DNA from: Pseudomonas oleovorans subsp. oleovorans
Lineage (GTDB): Bacteria > Pseudomonadota > Gammaproteobacteria > Pseudomonadales > Pseudomonadaceae
Direction of reading: 5' to 3'
Length of the DNA: 64,000 nt
Assembly: GCF_002197815.1 (NCBI RefSeq)
Contig: NZ_NIUB01000023.1
Location: forward strand, 16,557 to 80,556
A program made the position numbers and the translations under genes. Below the pieces are notes generated by a model, which was given only the letters and a program-made list of their open reading frames with translations, had not been told where the DNA came from and did not search any database. Of the stretch, positions 45,867-56,241 are shown piece by piece (positions within the stretch are counted from its first letter, which is position 1; the number at the start of each line of letters is the position of its first letter).

Positions 45867-47147
45867 TTACATGCCGAGCATGTTCGGCAAGCCGAGCGAC
45901 ACGGCAGGCACGTAGGTAATGATCACCAGGAAGCTGAGTAGCAGCATCAGCCATGGCATCGCCGCGCGGATCACCGCCGTCAGCGGCATCCCCGTCACCG
46001 CCGAGGTGACGAACAGGTTCAGCCCCACCGGTGGCGTGATCAGGCCGATTTCCATGTTCACCACCATGATGATGCCCAGGTGGATCGGGTCGATGCCCAG
46101 TTGCATGGCGATCGGGAACAGGATCGGCGCCAGGATCAGGATGATCGCCGACGGCTCCATGAAGGCACCGGCGATCAGCAGCACGATGTTCACCACCAGC
46201 AGGAACTGCCACGGCTGCAGACCCAGATCCACCACCCAGGCAGTGATCTGTTGCGGAATCTGCTCGGTGGTCAGCACGTGGGCGAAGAGCATGGCGTTGG
46301 CAATGATGAACATCAGCATGATGGTCAGCTTGCCGGACTCCAGCAGCACCTTCGGGCACTCGCGGATGCTCAGGTCCTTGTACACGAACAGGGCAACGAA
46401 GCCGGCGTATACCGCGGCCACGGCCGCAGCCTCGGTCGGGGTGAACATGCCGGTGTAGATACCACCGAGGATGATCACCATCAGCAGCAGGCCCCAGAAC
46501 GCCTCACGGGCGGCGCGCAGCCACTCGCGGAAGCTGGCGCGCGGCAAGGCTGGCAGCTTCTTGATGCGCGCGACGATGTAGATCGCAATCATCAACACCA
46601 GGCCGAGCATGATGCCGGGGATCACACCCGCCATGAACAGCTTGCCCACCGACTGCTCGGTGGCGGCGGCGTACACCACCATCACGATCGACGGCGGAAT
46701 CAGGATGCCCAGGGTACCGGCGTTACAGACGATGCCGGCGCCAAACGCCTGCGGGTAACCGGAACGCACCATACCGGCGATGGCAATCGAGCCCACTGCG
46801 GCCACGGTCGCCGGCGAGGAGCCGGACAGCGCGGCGAACAGCATGCACGCCAGTACCGCACCGATGGCCAGACCGCCACGGATGTGGCCGACGCAGGCGT
46901 TGGCGAAGTCGATCAGGCGCTTGGCCACGCCGCCGGTGGTCATGAAGGCACCGGACAGCAGGAAGAACGGAATGGCCAGCAGGGTGTAGTGTTCGGAGGT
47001 CTCGAACAGCTTGATCGCCAGCGAGCGCACCGAGTCCGGGCTGAACAGCATGATGGTGATCGAACCGGCCAGGCCGAGCGAGGCTGCAATCGGCACGCCG
47101 ATGAACATCAGCAAAAACAGCAGCAGGAAGAGGAACAGAACGGTCAT
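45867..47147 (-). CDS. dctM: TRAP dicarboxylate transporter large permease DctM
   Basis: This 426-aa membrane protein has about 12 hydrophobic segments. Typical DctM sequences are FFLLSGAFMTTGGVAKRLI, AALSGSSPATVAAVGSI and EIGLITPPVGLNLFV. It carries C4-dicarboxylates (succinate, fumarate, malate) with sodium, using solute handed over by DctP. It overlaps dctQ by 4 nt. Confidence 0.94.
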   Translation of the reverse strand: MTVLFLFLLLFLLMFIGVPIAASLGLAGSITIMLFSPDSVRSLAIKLFETSEHYTLLAIPFFLLSGAFMTTGGVAKRLIDFANACVGHIRGGLAIGAVLACMLFAALSGSSPATVAAVGSIAIAGMVRSGYPQAFGAGIVCNAGTLGILIPPSIVMVVYAAATEQSVGKLFMAGVIPGIMLGLVLMIAIYIVARIKKLPALPRASFREWLRAAREAFWGLLLMVIILGGIYTGMFTPTEAAAVAAVYAGFVALFVYKDLSIRECPKVLLESGKLTIMLMFIIANAMLFAHVLTTEQIPQQITAWVVDLGLQPWQFLLVVNIVLLIAGAFMEPSAIILILAPILFPIAMQLGIDPIHLGIIMVVNMEIGLITPPVGLNLFVTSAVTGMPLTAVIRAAMPWLMLLLSFLVIITYVPAVSLGLPNMLGM

Positions 47148-47773
47148 TGCTTGGGCTCCTCATGCTCATTGATTTTCAGGGCGTCAGCGGCTTCATCCGC
47201 CAGACCGAGGCCGGTCTGCTGGTCACGCAGAATACGCACGAGGATTTCCAGGAAGCGGATGAACACCATGGCGTAGCCGAAGGGCACGATCATGCCGATA
47301 TGCCATTGCTGGATGCCGTAGTGGCCGAGGTCTTCGGCGCCGATGCCGGCGGTGAACAGGGTGTGCACCCAGTCGAAGCTGCCGACGGCGATCAGGCCGG
47401 CGTAACCCAGGCAGGCCGAGCAGGCGATCACGCCGATGACGCGCTGCACGCCGCGCGGAGCGAGCTTGACCAGGGCGTCGACGCCGATGTGGCCGGCCGT
47501 GCGCACGCCGTAGGCCAGGCCGAAGAAGATCAGCCAGCCGAACAAGGCCTTGGTCAGGGCATTGCTCCAGGTCATCGCCTGGGCCATGTCGAGAATGGCG
47601 TCGCCGATACCGAGCAGAAACTCGTTACCGCCGAAATAGTCACCCAGCCAATAGAACAGGGTGTAGAAGTTGTTGAGGATCACGTAGACGAAAGTGATCA
47701 GCGTCATGGCCGCCAGGAGGAAAGCGATGAAGCCTTCCTCGAAGCGCTCCCAGACGCGCCGCAAGGCGTTCAT
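47144..47773 (-). CDS. dctQ: TRAP transporter small permease DctQ
   Basis: This 209-aa membrane protein has four hydrophobic segments. It has the DctQ features AMTWSNALTKALFGWLIFFG and RTAGHIGVDALVKL. It partners with DctM. It lies 134 nt after dctP; the gap contains a GCAGGG...CCCTGC hairpin (about 47869-47888) that could set the binding-protein to permease ratio. Confidence 0.92.
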   Translation of the reverse strand: MNALRRVWERFEEGFIAFLLAAMTLITFVYVILNNFYTLFYWLGDYFGGNEFLLGIGDAILDMAQAMTWSNALTKALFGWLIFFGLAYGVRTAGHIGVDALVKLAPRGVQRVIGVIACSACLGYAGLIAVGSFDWVHTLFTAGIGAEDLGHYGIQQWHIGMIVPFGYAMVFIRFLEILVRILRDQQTGLGLADEAADALKINEHEEPKQ

Positions 47774-47907
47774 GGTCGGTTCTCCCGAATGGAAAGGGCG
47801 TAAGGCGAACCGAGGGCCGGCTCACCGGTTGCTGCATGTTTCGATGCCCTTTGCGGGCGTCGTGGTGGAGCAGGGCAATTGCACCCTGCCCACCCGGCTC
47901 TCCGGCC

Positions 47908-48972
<1,065 letters not shown>

Positions 48973-49206
48973 CTAGGCGGCTTGGAGAAAAACGCCGGTG
49001 GCATCAGCGAGGCCTGGACTTGTGCTTGTGGGTTCGCTTGAGGCTAGCCTAGAGCAACCCTTGTGCCAGTCTGCTGTCGTTGGATTCCACGCATCGGGGA
49101 AAAGCCCGTGGTTGAGGGCTTTGATGGCTCTTTGCCGAGGGGCTGGCGGGTTCATGAACCCGCCGCCGGCAAGTCTTTGGTGATGGATTTGGCGGTTTGC
49201 CGCCAG

Positions 49207-50592
49207 TCAGTCGAAGTCCTCTGGCGAGCTTCCGCCAGCGCCGGAGAAGGTCAGGCCATGTTTGCGCAGTTTGTCGTGCAGGGTCTTGCGCGGTACGCCC
49301 AGGGCTTCGGCCAGGCTGCGTAGCGAGCCGTGCGGACGGCTCAACTCGGCGGCGATCAGCGCGCGCTCGAAGGCTTCGACCTGCTCGCTGAGCCCGCCAT
49401 TGACCGGCGGCAGACTGGGCGCGTTGCTGTCGAGTGCCAACTCCAGGCCCAGCGCAAAGCGCTCGGCGGCGTTCTGCAGTTCGCGCACGTTGCCCGGCCA
49501 TGGATGACGCAGCAGCAGCGCACGCTGCCCAGGTTGCAGTTCACGTGGCGCCAGGGCGTGGCGGGCGGCCGCCCCTTCGGCGAAATGCTGGAACAGCAGC
49601 AAGGCGTCCTCGCCGCGCTCGCGCAGCGGCGGGATGGACAGCGGTGCGACGTTGAGGCGGTAGTACAGGTCGGCGCGGAAGCGGCCGGCATCGGCAGCCT
49701 GGCGCAGGTCTTCCTTGGTCGCGGCGATCACACGGATGTCCAGCGGGATCAGCTGATTGCCACCCAGGCGTTCGACCACGCGCTCCTGCAGAAGACGCAG
49801 CAATTTGACCTGTACGTCCAGGCTCATGCTCTCGATCTCGTCGAGGAACAGGGTGCCGCCGTTGGCGAACTCGAACTTGCCGATACGCCGTTTCTGCGCG
49901 CCGGTGAAGGCGCCGGCCTCATGGCCGAACAGCTCGCTTTCCACTACCGACTCGGCCAGTGCACCGGCGTTGATGGCGACGAATGGCCCGTCACGACGAC
50001 TGGACAGATCGTGCAGGGCGCGTGCGACCACCTCTTTGCCGGCGCCGGTCTCGCCGAGAATCAGTACATCGGTGGCGATGCTGGCCAGTGCATCGATCTG
50101 TTCGCGCAGGCGCTGCATGGCCGGCGATTGGCCGACCAGACGACTGGACAGCTGCTGGCGGTCATTGAGCGCCATGCGCAAGCTGCGGTTGTCCAGCACC
50201 AGGCGGCGCAGCTCCAGCGCGCGGCGTACGCTGTCGAGCAGGTCATCGTTGGCGAAGGGTTTTTCCAGGAAGTCGTAGGCGCCAGCGCGCATCGCCTGCA
50301 CGGCCAGCGGCACGTCACCGTGGCCGGTGATCAGCAGCACCGGCAGCTCGGCATCACGCTCGCGCAGCTGCTGCAGCAGTTGCAGACCATCGATGCCGGG
50401 CATGCGGATATCGCTGACCACCACGCCCGGCCAGCCTGCCGGAATGCGTGCGGCCAGGCCCTGCGCATCGCCCAGGCTGAGCACCTTGAGCCCGGCCAGG
50501 TCGAGCGTCTGGCTGAGCGCCTGGCGCAGGTGGGCGTCGTCGTCGATCAGCAGTACCTGAATGCGGCTGTCGATGGCGCTGTCGCTGGTCAT
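49207..50592 (-). CDS. dctD: C4-dicarboxylate sigma54 response regulator DctD
   Basis: This 461-aa protein has an N-terminal receiver domain (about 10-125, with VVVSDIRMPGIDGL). The AAA+ domain has Walker A GETGAGKE, an intact GAFTGA loop and a GGTLFLDEIE Walker B. A Fis-type helix-turn-helix lies at the end (LAEALGVPRKTLHDKLRKHG). It activates dct transport genes with sigma54 RNA polymerase. It overlaps dctB by 4 nt. Its intact loop and DNA-binding domain contrast with the AAA+ protein at 4351. Confidence 0.94.
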   Translation of the reverse strand: MTSDSAIDSRIQVLLIDDDAHLRQALSQTLDLAGLKVLSLGDAQGLAARIPAGWPGVVVSDIRMPGIDGLQLLQQLRERDAELPVLLITGHGDVPLAVQAMRAGAYDFLEKPFANDDLLDSVRRALELRRLVLDNRSLRMALNDRQQLSSRLVGQSPAMQRLREQIDALASIATDVLILGETGAGKEVVARALHDLSSRRDGPFVAINAGALAESVVESELFGHEAGAFTGAQKRRIGKFEFANGGTLFLDEIESMSLDVQVKLLRLLQERVVERLGGNQLIPLDIRVIAATKEDLRQAADAGRFRADLYYRLNVAPLSIPPLRERGEDALLLFQHFAEGAAARHALAPRELQPGQRALLLRHPWPGNVRELQNAAERFALGLELALDSNAPSLPPVNGGLSEQVEAFERALIAAELSRPHGSLRSLAEALGVPRKTLHDKLRKHGLTFSGAGGSSPEDFD

Positions 50593-52403
50593 GGCGAAGG
50601 ATCCTCGGAAGGTTGCAGGTTGACGCCGGGAGCGGCCAGGCGCAGGCGCAGGGTGATCAGTGCGCCACCCTCGGGATGATTGGCCAGCAGTAGCTCGCCG
50701 TCCAGTGCGCGGATCAGGCTGTCGCAGATGGCAAGGCCAAGCCCCAGGCCTTGGGCGCTGGTCTTGGTGGTGAAGAAGGGCTCACGTGCGCGTGCCAGGG
50801 ATTCGGCCGAGAAACCGGGACCGTTGTCGCGCAGCAGCAGGTCGAGGTGCTCGGCCTGATGTTCGAGGCTGATCCAGATACGTCGTGGTGGCGCCTTGGC
50901 GACCAGCGCATCGAGTGCGTTGCCAAGCAGATTGCCGAGCACCTGGCGCAGGCGTGTCTCACCGGCCTGAACCCAGAGGGTGGCATCCGGCAGGTCGCGA
51001 ATCAGTTCTACGTCCATGGCCCGGCGGCGCTTGGCCAGCAGGGCCAGGGCATCGTCCAGCGCCGGTTGCAGGGCGACGCGCTCCGGCGCATGGCGGTCGC
51101 GGCGGGCGAATGCGCGCAGATGGGCAATGATCGAGGCCATGCGTTCGGTCAGCTCGCTGATCAGCTTGAGGTTGGCACGGGCATCGTCGTTGCGCTGGTG
51201 ATCGAGCAGGGTGCTGGCATTTTCGGCGTAACTGCGGATCGCCCCCAGCGGTTGATTGAGTTCGTGGCTGATGCTGGCGCTCATGGTGCCGAGCGCTGAA
51301 AGTTTGCCGGCCTGGACCAGCTCGTCCTGAGCGCGCACCAGTTCTTGCTGCGTCTGTTCACGTTCGAGCACTTCCTGCTTGAGGCGGCTGTTGAGCAGCT
51401 CCAGATCCTGCGTGCGTTCGGCCACGCGCTGTTCCAGTTCGGCCTTGGCGCGGGCGTCGAGGGCGATGCGTTCGAGGTAATGGCGGCGGCGCAAAATCAG
51501 CAGGCCGAGCAGCAACAGCAGCGCCAGCAAGGCTGCCGCGCCCACGGCCACGGCGCTGCGCACGGGGCGGTCGAGGAGGATACGCGGGGCGAGAATGCTC
51601 ACCGTCCAGCCGGTTTCGTCCAGAACACGACTTTGTGTCAGCCAGGCGTTTGGGTCGATATCCAGGCGAGGTGGCGCCTGGGTCGGATAGGGCTGATTGG
51701 CGGCGATGGCCGATTGCTCGACCCGGTCCAGCGGGCGGCTGGCGTGGAAGCGCCAGTCCGGCCGCGAGGTGAGGATGACCACGCCATTGGTATCGGTCAC
51801 CAGCAACCGTTCAGGCGTGTTGCCCCACAGCGTTTCGGTGTGATCAAGGTCGACCTTGACCACCAGTGCGCCGATATTGTGGTCGTCCTCGTGCACCGGG
51901 TAGGCGAAGTAGTAGCCGCGCTTGCCGGATGTGGTGCCCAGGCCGAAGAAGCGTCCCAGGCGCCCGGCCAGCGCTTCACGAAAATACGGGCGAAAGGCGA
52001 AGTTGCCGGCGACGAAGCTGTCGGGCTTGTCCCAGTTGGAGGCGGCCAGGGTGACGCCGCGATTATTCATCAGGTAGATCACGTCGGCACCGGTCTGCCG
52101 CTTGATGCGCGCCAGCAGGCGATTGGCGGTGTCCAGTGCGGCAGGGTCTTCGGGCGCGTGAAGGGCTGCGCGTACACCTGGAAGATCACCGAGAATCTGC
52201 GGCAGCACCTCGTAACGACGCAGCGTACCGAGCAGGTTGGCGACGTACAGGTCAAGGGTTTGCCGGTTCTGCTCGATCAGTACTTCGCGGTAGTAGCGCT
52301 CGGCCAGGAAGTGGACCGGCCACAGCAGTGGCGCAAGCAGCAGCGCCAACAGCACGAGGCTGCGCCAGCGCAGGCGACGGGGAGTGGCAGTGTTCGTGCT
52401 CAT
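50589..52403 (-). CDS. dctB: C4-dicarboxylate sensor kinase DctB
   Basis: This 604-aa membrane kinase has an N-terminal segment, a periplasmic double-PAS-like sensor (about 45-290) and a second membrane segment near 300-320. A coiled linker leads to the H-box SISHELNQPLGAIR and the ATP-binding DNGPGFS and GLGLGLAICDSL motifs. It phosphorylates DctD in response to dicarboxylates. The start at 52403 (MSTNTATPRR) is chosen over a long upstream extension. Confidence 0.93.
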   Translation of the reverse strand: MSTNTATPRRLRWRSLVLLALLLAPLLWPVHFLAERYYREVLIEQNRQTLDLYVANLLGTLRRYEVLPQILGDLPGVRAALHAPEDPAALDTANRLLARIKRQTGADVIYLMNNRGVTLAASNWDKPDSFVAGNFAFRPYFREALAGRLGRFFGLGTTSGKRGYYFAYPVHEDDHNIGALVVKVDLDHTETLWGNTPERLLVTDTNGVVILTSRPDWRFHASRPLDRVEQSAIAANQPYPTQAPPRLDIDPNAWLTQSRVLDETGWTVSILAPRILLDRPVRSAVAVGAAALLALLLLLGLLILRRRHYLERIALDARAKAELEQRVAERTQDLELLNSRLKQEVLEREQTQQELVRAQDELVQAGKLSALGTMSASISHELNQPLGAIRSYAENASTLLDHQRNDDARANLKLISELTERMASIIAHLRAFARRDRHAPERVALQPALDDALALLAKRRRAMDVELIRDLPDATLWVQAGETRLRQVLGNLLGNALDALVAKAPPRRIWISLEHQAEHLDLLLRDNGPGFSAESLARAREPFFTTKTSAQGLGLGLAICDSLIRALDGELLLANHPEGGALITLRLRLAAPGVNLQPSEDPSP

Positions 52404-52492
52404 GGCAAACCGTGCAGAAATGATCGGCGCATTATGCACGTTAAGCGCGCGGCCGGTGATGGGCACTGGCCGCGCGGATGAAACGCAGGGAC

Positions 52493-53356
52493 TCAGTTCA
52501 TGCGTTGCAGACAGGCGTCCAGGGCGGTGTGCCAGTCCGGTAGGCGAACCTGCCAATCCTGCTCCAGGCGGTTACCATCCAGGCGTGAGTTGAGTGGGCG
52601 CTGCGCCGGCGTCGGGTACTCGGTGCTAGGGATGGGGCGCAACCTGGCGCAGGGCTTGCCGGCTGCACGCAGGCGTTCGGCGATGGCACTGGCGAAGCCG
52701 AACCAGCTGGTTTCGCCCTGGCAGGTCAGGTGGTAGGTGCCCCAGTGATGGCGCCCTTGCTGCCACTTGTTGATCAGCTCGGCGGTAGCGCTGGCGATAC
52801 TGCCAGCCCAGGTCGGTGCGCCGATCTGGTCGTCGACCACGCTGAGCTCGTCGCGCTCCTGCAGCAGGCGCTGCATGGTCAGCAAGAAGTTGCGTCCGTG
52901 CTGCGAGTAGACCCAGCTGGTGCGCAGGATCAGGTGATCGCAGCCGCTGATGCGCAGCGCCTGTTCACCGGCCGCCTTGCTGGCGCCGTAGACGCCCAAC
53001 GGGTGTGGCGTATCGGCTTCACGGTAAGGCGTGGTCTTGCTGCCATCGAAGACGTAGTCGGTGGAGTAGTGAATCAGCGGAATGTCCAGTTCGAAGCAGG
53101 CATCGGCGATGGCACGCGGCGCCTCGGCATTGACGGAGAAGGCCAGCTCGCGCTCCTGTTCGGCCTGGTCGACGGCGGTGTACGCGGCGGCATTGATCAC
53201 CAGCGCCGGTCGCTCGCGCAGGATGATGTCGCCCAGGGTTTCCGGGCGCGACAGGTCGAATACCTGCCGGCCGAGACTGATCAGTTCATGCTCGCGCAGG
53301 GCCAGCTGCAGTTCGCGGGCGACCTGGCCGGTGTGGCCGCTGATCAGAATCTTCAT
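52493..53356 (-). CDS. rmlD: dTDP-4-dehydrorhamnose reductase RmlD
   Basis: This 287-aa enzyme makes dTDP-L-rhamnose in the last pathway step. It has the NAD(P) motif GHTGQVAREL, an active-site YGASKAAGE (YxxxK) and the substrate segment HYSTDYVFDGS. It overlaps rmlC by 4 nt and is the last rml gene in the leftward run. Confidence 0.94.
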   Translation of the reverse strand: MKILISGHTGQVARELQLALREHELISLGRQVFDLSRPETLGDIILRERPALVINAAAYTAVDQAEQERELAFSVNAEAPRAIADACFELDIPLIHYSTDYVFDGSKTTPYREADTPHPLGVYGASKAAGEQALRISGCDHLILRTSWVYSQHGRNFLLTMQRLLQERDELSVVDDQIGAPTWAGSIASATAELINKWQQGRHHWGTYHLTCQGETSWFGFASAIAERLRAAGKPCARLRPIPSTEYPTPAQRPLNSRLDGNRLEQDWQVRLPDWHTALDACLQRMN

Positions 53357-53901
53357 GCGAAGGTCTCTGCATCGGTAAGGCTCAGGCCCTGCTGGTCCTT
53401 GGCTGAGAGTTGCGGCGTCAGGCCGTCGAGCGGCCAGTCGATGGCCAGTTGTGGGTCGTCCCAGCGGATGCAGCGCTCGTGAGCCGGGGCGTAGTAGTCG
53501 GTGGTCTTGTAGAGGAATTCGGCGTATTCGCTGAGTACCAGGAAACCGTGGGCGAAGCCCTCCGGCACCCACAGCTGGCGCTTGTTCTCGGCGGACAAAT
53601 GCACGCCGACCCACTTGCCGAAATTCGCCGAATTACGACGTACGTCGACCGCGACGTCATAGACCTCGCCGGCACTGACGCGCACCAGCTTGCCCTGGGC
53701 CTGCTGCAGTTGATAGTGCAGGCCGCGCAGCACACCACGCACTGAGCGCGAATGGTTGTCCTGGACGAATTCACGGGTTACGCCGGTGGCTTCGGCAAAG
53801 CGCCGTGCGTTGAAGCTCTCGTAGAAGAAGCCGCGTTCGTCACCGAATACCTGAGGTTCGAGAATCAGCACTTCCGGCAATGCAGTGGTAATCACCTTCA
53901 T
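53353..53901 (-). CDS. rmlC: dTDP-4-dehydrorhamnose 3,5-epimerase RmlC
   Basis: This 182-aa cupin epimerase has [20 protein letters not shown] with the catalytic histidine and [14 protein letters not shown]. Length is normal. It overlaps rmlA and rmlD by 4 nt each. Confidence 0.95.
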   Translation of the reverse strand: MKVITTALPEVLILEPQVFGDERGFFYESFNARRFAEATGVTREFVQDNHSRSVRGVLRGLHYQLQQAQGKLVRVSAGEVYDVAVDVRRNSANFGKWVGVHLSAENKRQLWVPEGFAHGFLVLSEYAEFLYKTTDYYAPAHERCIRWDDPQLAIDWPLDGLTPQLSAKDQQGLSLTDAETFA

Positions 53902-54770
53902 GGGAGTTCCTCGGCAAGCTTGTACAGGTACTGGCCGTAGCCGGTCTTGCCCAGCGCCTCGGCGCACGCGAGTAGTTTGTCGCGGTCGATCCAGCCCTGC
54001 TGATAGGCGATTTCTTCCAGGCAGGCGACCTTCAGGCCCTGGCGCTTTTCCACGGTCTGCACGTAGTGCGAGGCATCGAGCAGGCTGTCGTGGGTGCCGG
54101 TGTCGAGCCAGGCGAAACCGCGGCCGAAGCGCTCCACGCGCAGGTCGCCACGGGCCAGATAGGCGTTGTTCACGTCGGTGATTTCCAGCTCGCCGCGTGG
54201 CGAGGGCTTGACCGCCTTGGCGATCTGCACCACATCGTTGTCGTAGAAATACAGGCCGGTCACGGCAAAGCTGGACTTGGGTTGTGCCGGCTTTTCCTCG
54301 ATCGACAGCGCATTGCCAGCCGCATCGAATTCGACCACGCCAAAACGTTCGGGGTCGCTGACCCAGTAGCCGAAGACCGTGGCGCCACTTTCATGGCTAG
54401 CTGCACGCAGCAGTTTCTCGGTGAAATGCTGGCCGTGGAAGATGTTGTCGCCGAGGATCAGGCACACCGAGTCGTCACCAATGAACGACTCGCCGATCAG
54501 GAAAGCCTGCGCCAGGCCGTCGGGAGAAGGTTGCTCGGCATACTGCAGTTCGATGCCGAACTGGCTGCCGTCACCGAGCATCTTGCGGAAGTTGGGCAGA
54601 TCTTCGGGGGTGGAGATGATCAGAATCTCGCGAATGCCGGCCAGCATCAGCACCGACAACGGGTAGTAGATCATCGGCTTGTCATAGATCGGCAGCAGTT
54701 GCTTGGACACGCCGAGGGTAATGGGGTGCAGGCGGGTGCCGGAGCCACCGGCGAGGATGATGCCTTTCAT
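53898..54770 (-). CDS. rmlA: Glucose-1-phosphate thymidylyltransferase RmlA
   Basis: This 290-aa enzyme forms dTDP-glucose, the first step of dTDP-rhamnose synthesis. It has the nucleotidyl signature [13 protein letters not shown], then [15 protein letters not shown]. The product feeds LPS core and rhamnolipid-type sugars. It lies 12 nt after rmlB. Confidence 0.95.
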   Translation of the reverse strand: MKGIILAGGSGTRLHPITLGVSKQLLPIYDKPMIYYPLSVLMLAGIREILIISTPEDLPNFRKMLGDGSQFGIELQYAEQPSPDGLAQAFLIGESFIGDDSVCLILGDNIFHGQHFTEKLLRAASHESGATVFGYWVSDPERFGVVEFDAAGNALSIEEKPAQPKSSFAVTGLYFYDNDVVQIAKAVKPSPRGELEITDVNNAYLARGDLRVERFGRGFAWLDTGTHDSLLDASHYVQTVEKRQGLKVACLEEIAYQQGWIDRDKLLACAEALGKTGYGQYLYKLAEELP

Positions 54771-54782
54771 TATTCCTGCTCC

Positions 54783-55844
54783 TTAGAGTGCGCCGAGTCG
54801 CTGACCTTGATAACTGCCATCCTGCACGCGGCGGCACCAGTCGAGGTTGTCCAGGTACCACTGCACCGTCTTGCGCAGCCCGGTTTCGAAGGTTTCCTGC
54901 GGTATCCAGCCCAGCTCGCGCTCGATCTTGCCGGCGTCGATGGCGTAGCGCAGGTCATGGCCCGGGCGATCCTGCACGTAGGTGATGAGGTCTTCATAGC
55001 GCGCGATACCGGCCGGCTTATGCGGCGCCAGCTCCTCCAGCAACGCGCAGATGGCGCGTACCACATCCAGGTTCTTCTGTTCATTATGGCCGCCGATGTT
55101 GTAGGTCTCGCCGACCTGACCTTCGCTGACCACCTTGAGCAGGGCGCGCGCGTGGTCTTCCACATACAGCCAGTCGCGCACCTGCTGACCGTTGCCATAC
55201 ACCGGCAGCGGTTTGCCCGCCAGGGCGTTGAGGATCATCAGCGGGATCAGCTTTTCAGGGAAATGATAGGGGCCGTAGTTGTTCGAGCAGTTGCTGATCA
55301 GTACCGGTAGACCATAGGTGCGCTGCCAGGCGCGTACCAGATGGTCGGACGCCGCCTTGCTCGCCGAATACGGTGAGCTGGGCGCGTAAGGGGTGGTTTC
55401 GGTAAAGAGATCGTCGACGCCATGCAGGTCGCCGTAGACCTCGTCGGTGGATATGTGATGGAAACGAAAGGCCGCCTTGCGCTCAGCGCTCAGGCCAAGC
55501 CAGTAGGCGCGGGTGCTTTCCAGCAGGCTATAGGTACCGACGATATTGGTCTGGATAAAGGCCGCTGGGCCATCGATGGAGCGGTCGACGTGGGACTCGG
55601 CGGCCAGGTGCATGATGGCGTCGGGCTGGAACTCGGCCAGCGTCTGCGCGACCACAGGGCTGTCGGCGATATCCGCCTGGACGAAGCGGTAGCGCGGGTT
55701 GTCATCAACGGGGGCAAGCGATTCCAGGTTGCCGGCGTAGGTCAACTTGTCGAGGTTGAGCACCTGATGCCCGGTGTTTTGGATCAGGTGGCGAATCAGG
55801 GCTGAGCCGATGAAGCCGGCACCGCCGGTAACAAGAATACGCAT
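54783..55844 (-). CDS. rmlB: dTDP-glucose 4,6-dehydratase RmlB
   Basis: This 353-aa extended SDR has the NAD motif [14 protein letters not shown], the active-site [11 protein letters not shown] (YxxxK) and [15 protein letters not shown]. It is the first gene of the leftward order B-A-C-D. The start at 55844 fits the family length. Confidence 0.95.
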   Translation of the reverse strand: MRILVTGGAGFIGSALIRHLIQNTGHQVLNLDKLTYAGNLESLAPVDDNPRYRFVQADIADSPVVAQTLAEFQPDAIMHLAAESHVDRSIDGPAAFIQTNIVGTYSLLESTRAYWLGLSAERKAAFRFHHISTDEVYGDLHGVDDLFTETTPYAPSSPYSASKAASDHLVRAWQRTYGLPVLISNCSNNYGPYHFPEKLIPLMILNALAGKPLPVYGNGQQVRDWLYVEDHARALLKVVSEGQVGETYNIGGHNEQKNLDVVRAICALLEELAPHKPAGIARYEDLITYVQDRPGHDLRYAIDAGKIERELGWIPQETFETGLRKTVQWYLDNLDWCRRVQDGSYQGQRLGAL

Positions 55845-55935
55845 CTGCTCAATAACCTCGCTATGTAACCTTTCGCCATACCCACGAGCCGAGTGCGGTA
55901 AGTGCACTGAACAAGCGACGGATGTGGGCAGGAGC

Positions 55936-55969
55936 AAAAACAAAAAAGGCCTGCATGAAAGCAGGCCTT
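55936..55969 (-). terminator. Rho-independent terminator downstream of the tRNA-Thr remnant
   Basis: Read leftwards, an AAGGCCTGC/GCAGGCCTT stem is followed by a T-rich run. It once ended the tRNA-Thr transcript. Confidence 0.82.
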
Positions 55970-55978
55970 GATATTAGA

Positions 55979-56028
55979 TGGTGCCGGCACCAGGAGTCGA
56001 ACCCGGGACCTACTGATTACAAGTCAGT
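55979..56028 (-). tRNA. 3' half of tRNA-Thr(TGT), attachment-site remnant
   Basis: On the minus strand, the sequence from the anticodon stem (ACTGA, loop CTTGTAA with anticodon TGT, TCAGT) through the T-arm (GGTTCGA) to the acceptor GCCGGCA-CCA is present. To the right of 56028 the D-arm and 5' acceptor are replaced by unrelated DNA. This is expected of an integrase attachment site. The intact gene would be at the other end of the element, and I do not see it in the window. Confidence 0.85.
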
Positions 56029-56169
56029 GTCAAAGCTAGGTTTTCCACAGGCCGTATCAGCAAAATTGACAAGCCTTAAAGCTATCTAAGTGCATGAATA
56101 TAAAGGTATGTATCGATTTTACTGGGCTGCGTAGAAAAATCTAACCGCTGTTTAATCTTTGGTCAAATC

Positions 56170-56219
56170 CCTACCCCAAACCTACCCCAGGCGCTATAGT
56201 CCTACCCCAAACCTACCCC
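56170..56219 (+). repeat. Iterated CCTACCCC boxes upstream of the integrase
   Basis: A 19-bp unit CCTACCCCAAACCTACCCC occurs at 56170-56188 and again at 56201-56219, 31 bp apart. It gives four CCTACCCC boxes. They lie between the att remnant and the integrase start, the expected place for arm-type integrase binding sites or an autoregulatory operator. Confidence 0.65.
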
Positions 56220-56241
56220 GGTATTAGTCAGGAGCGGGCAG

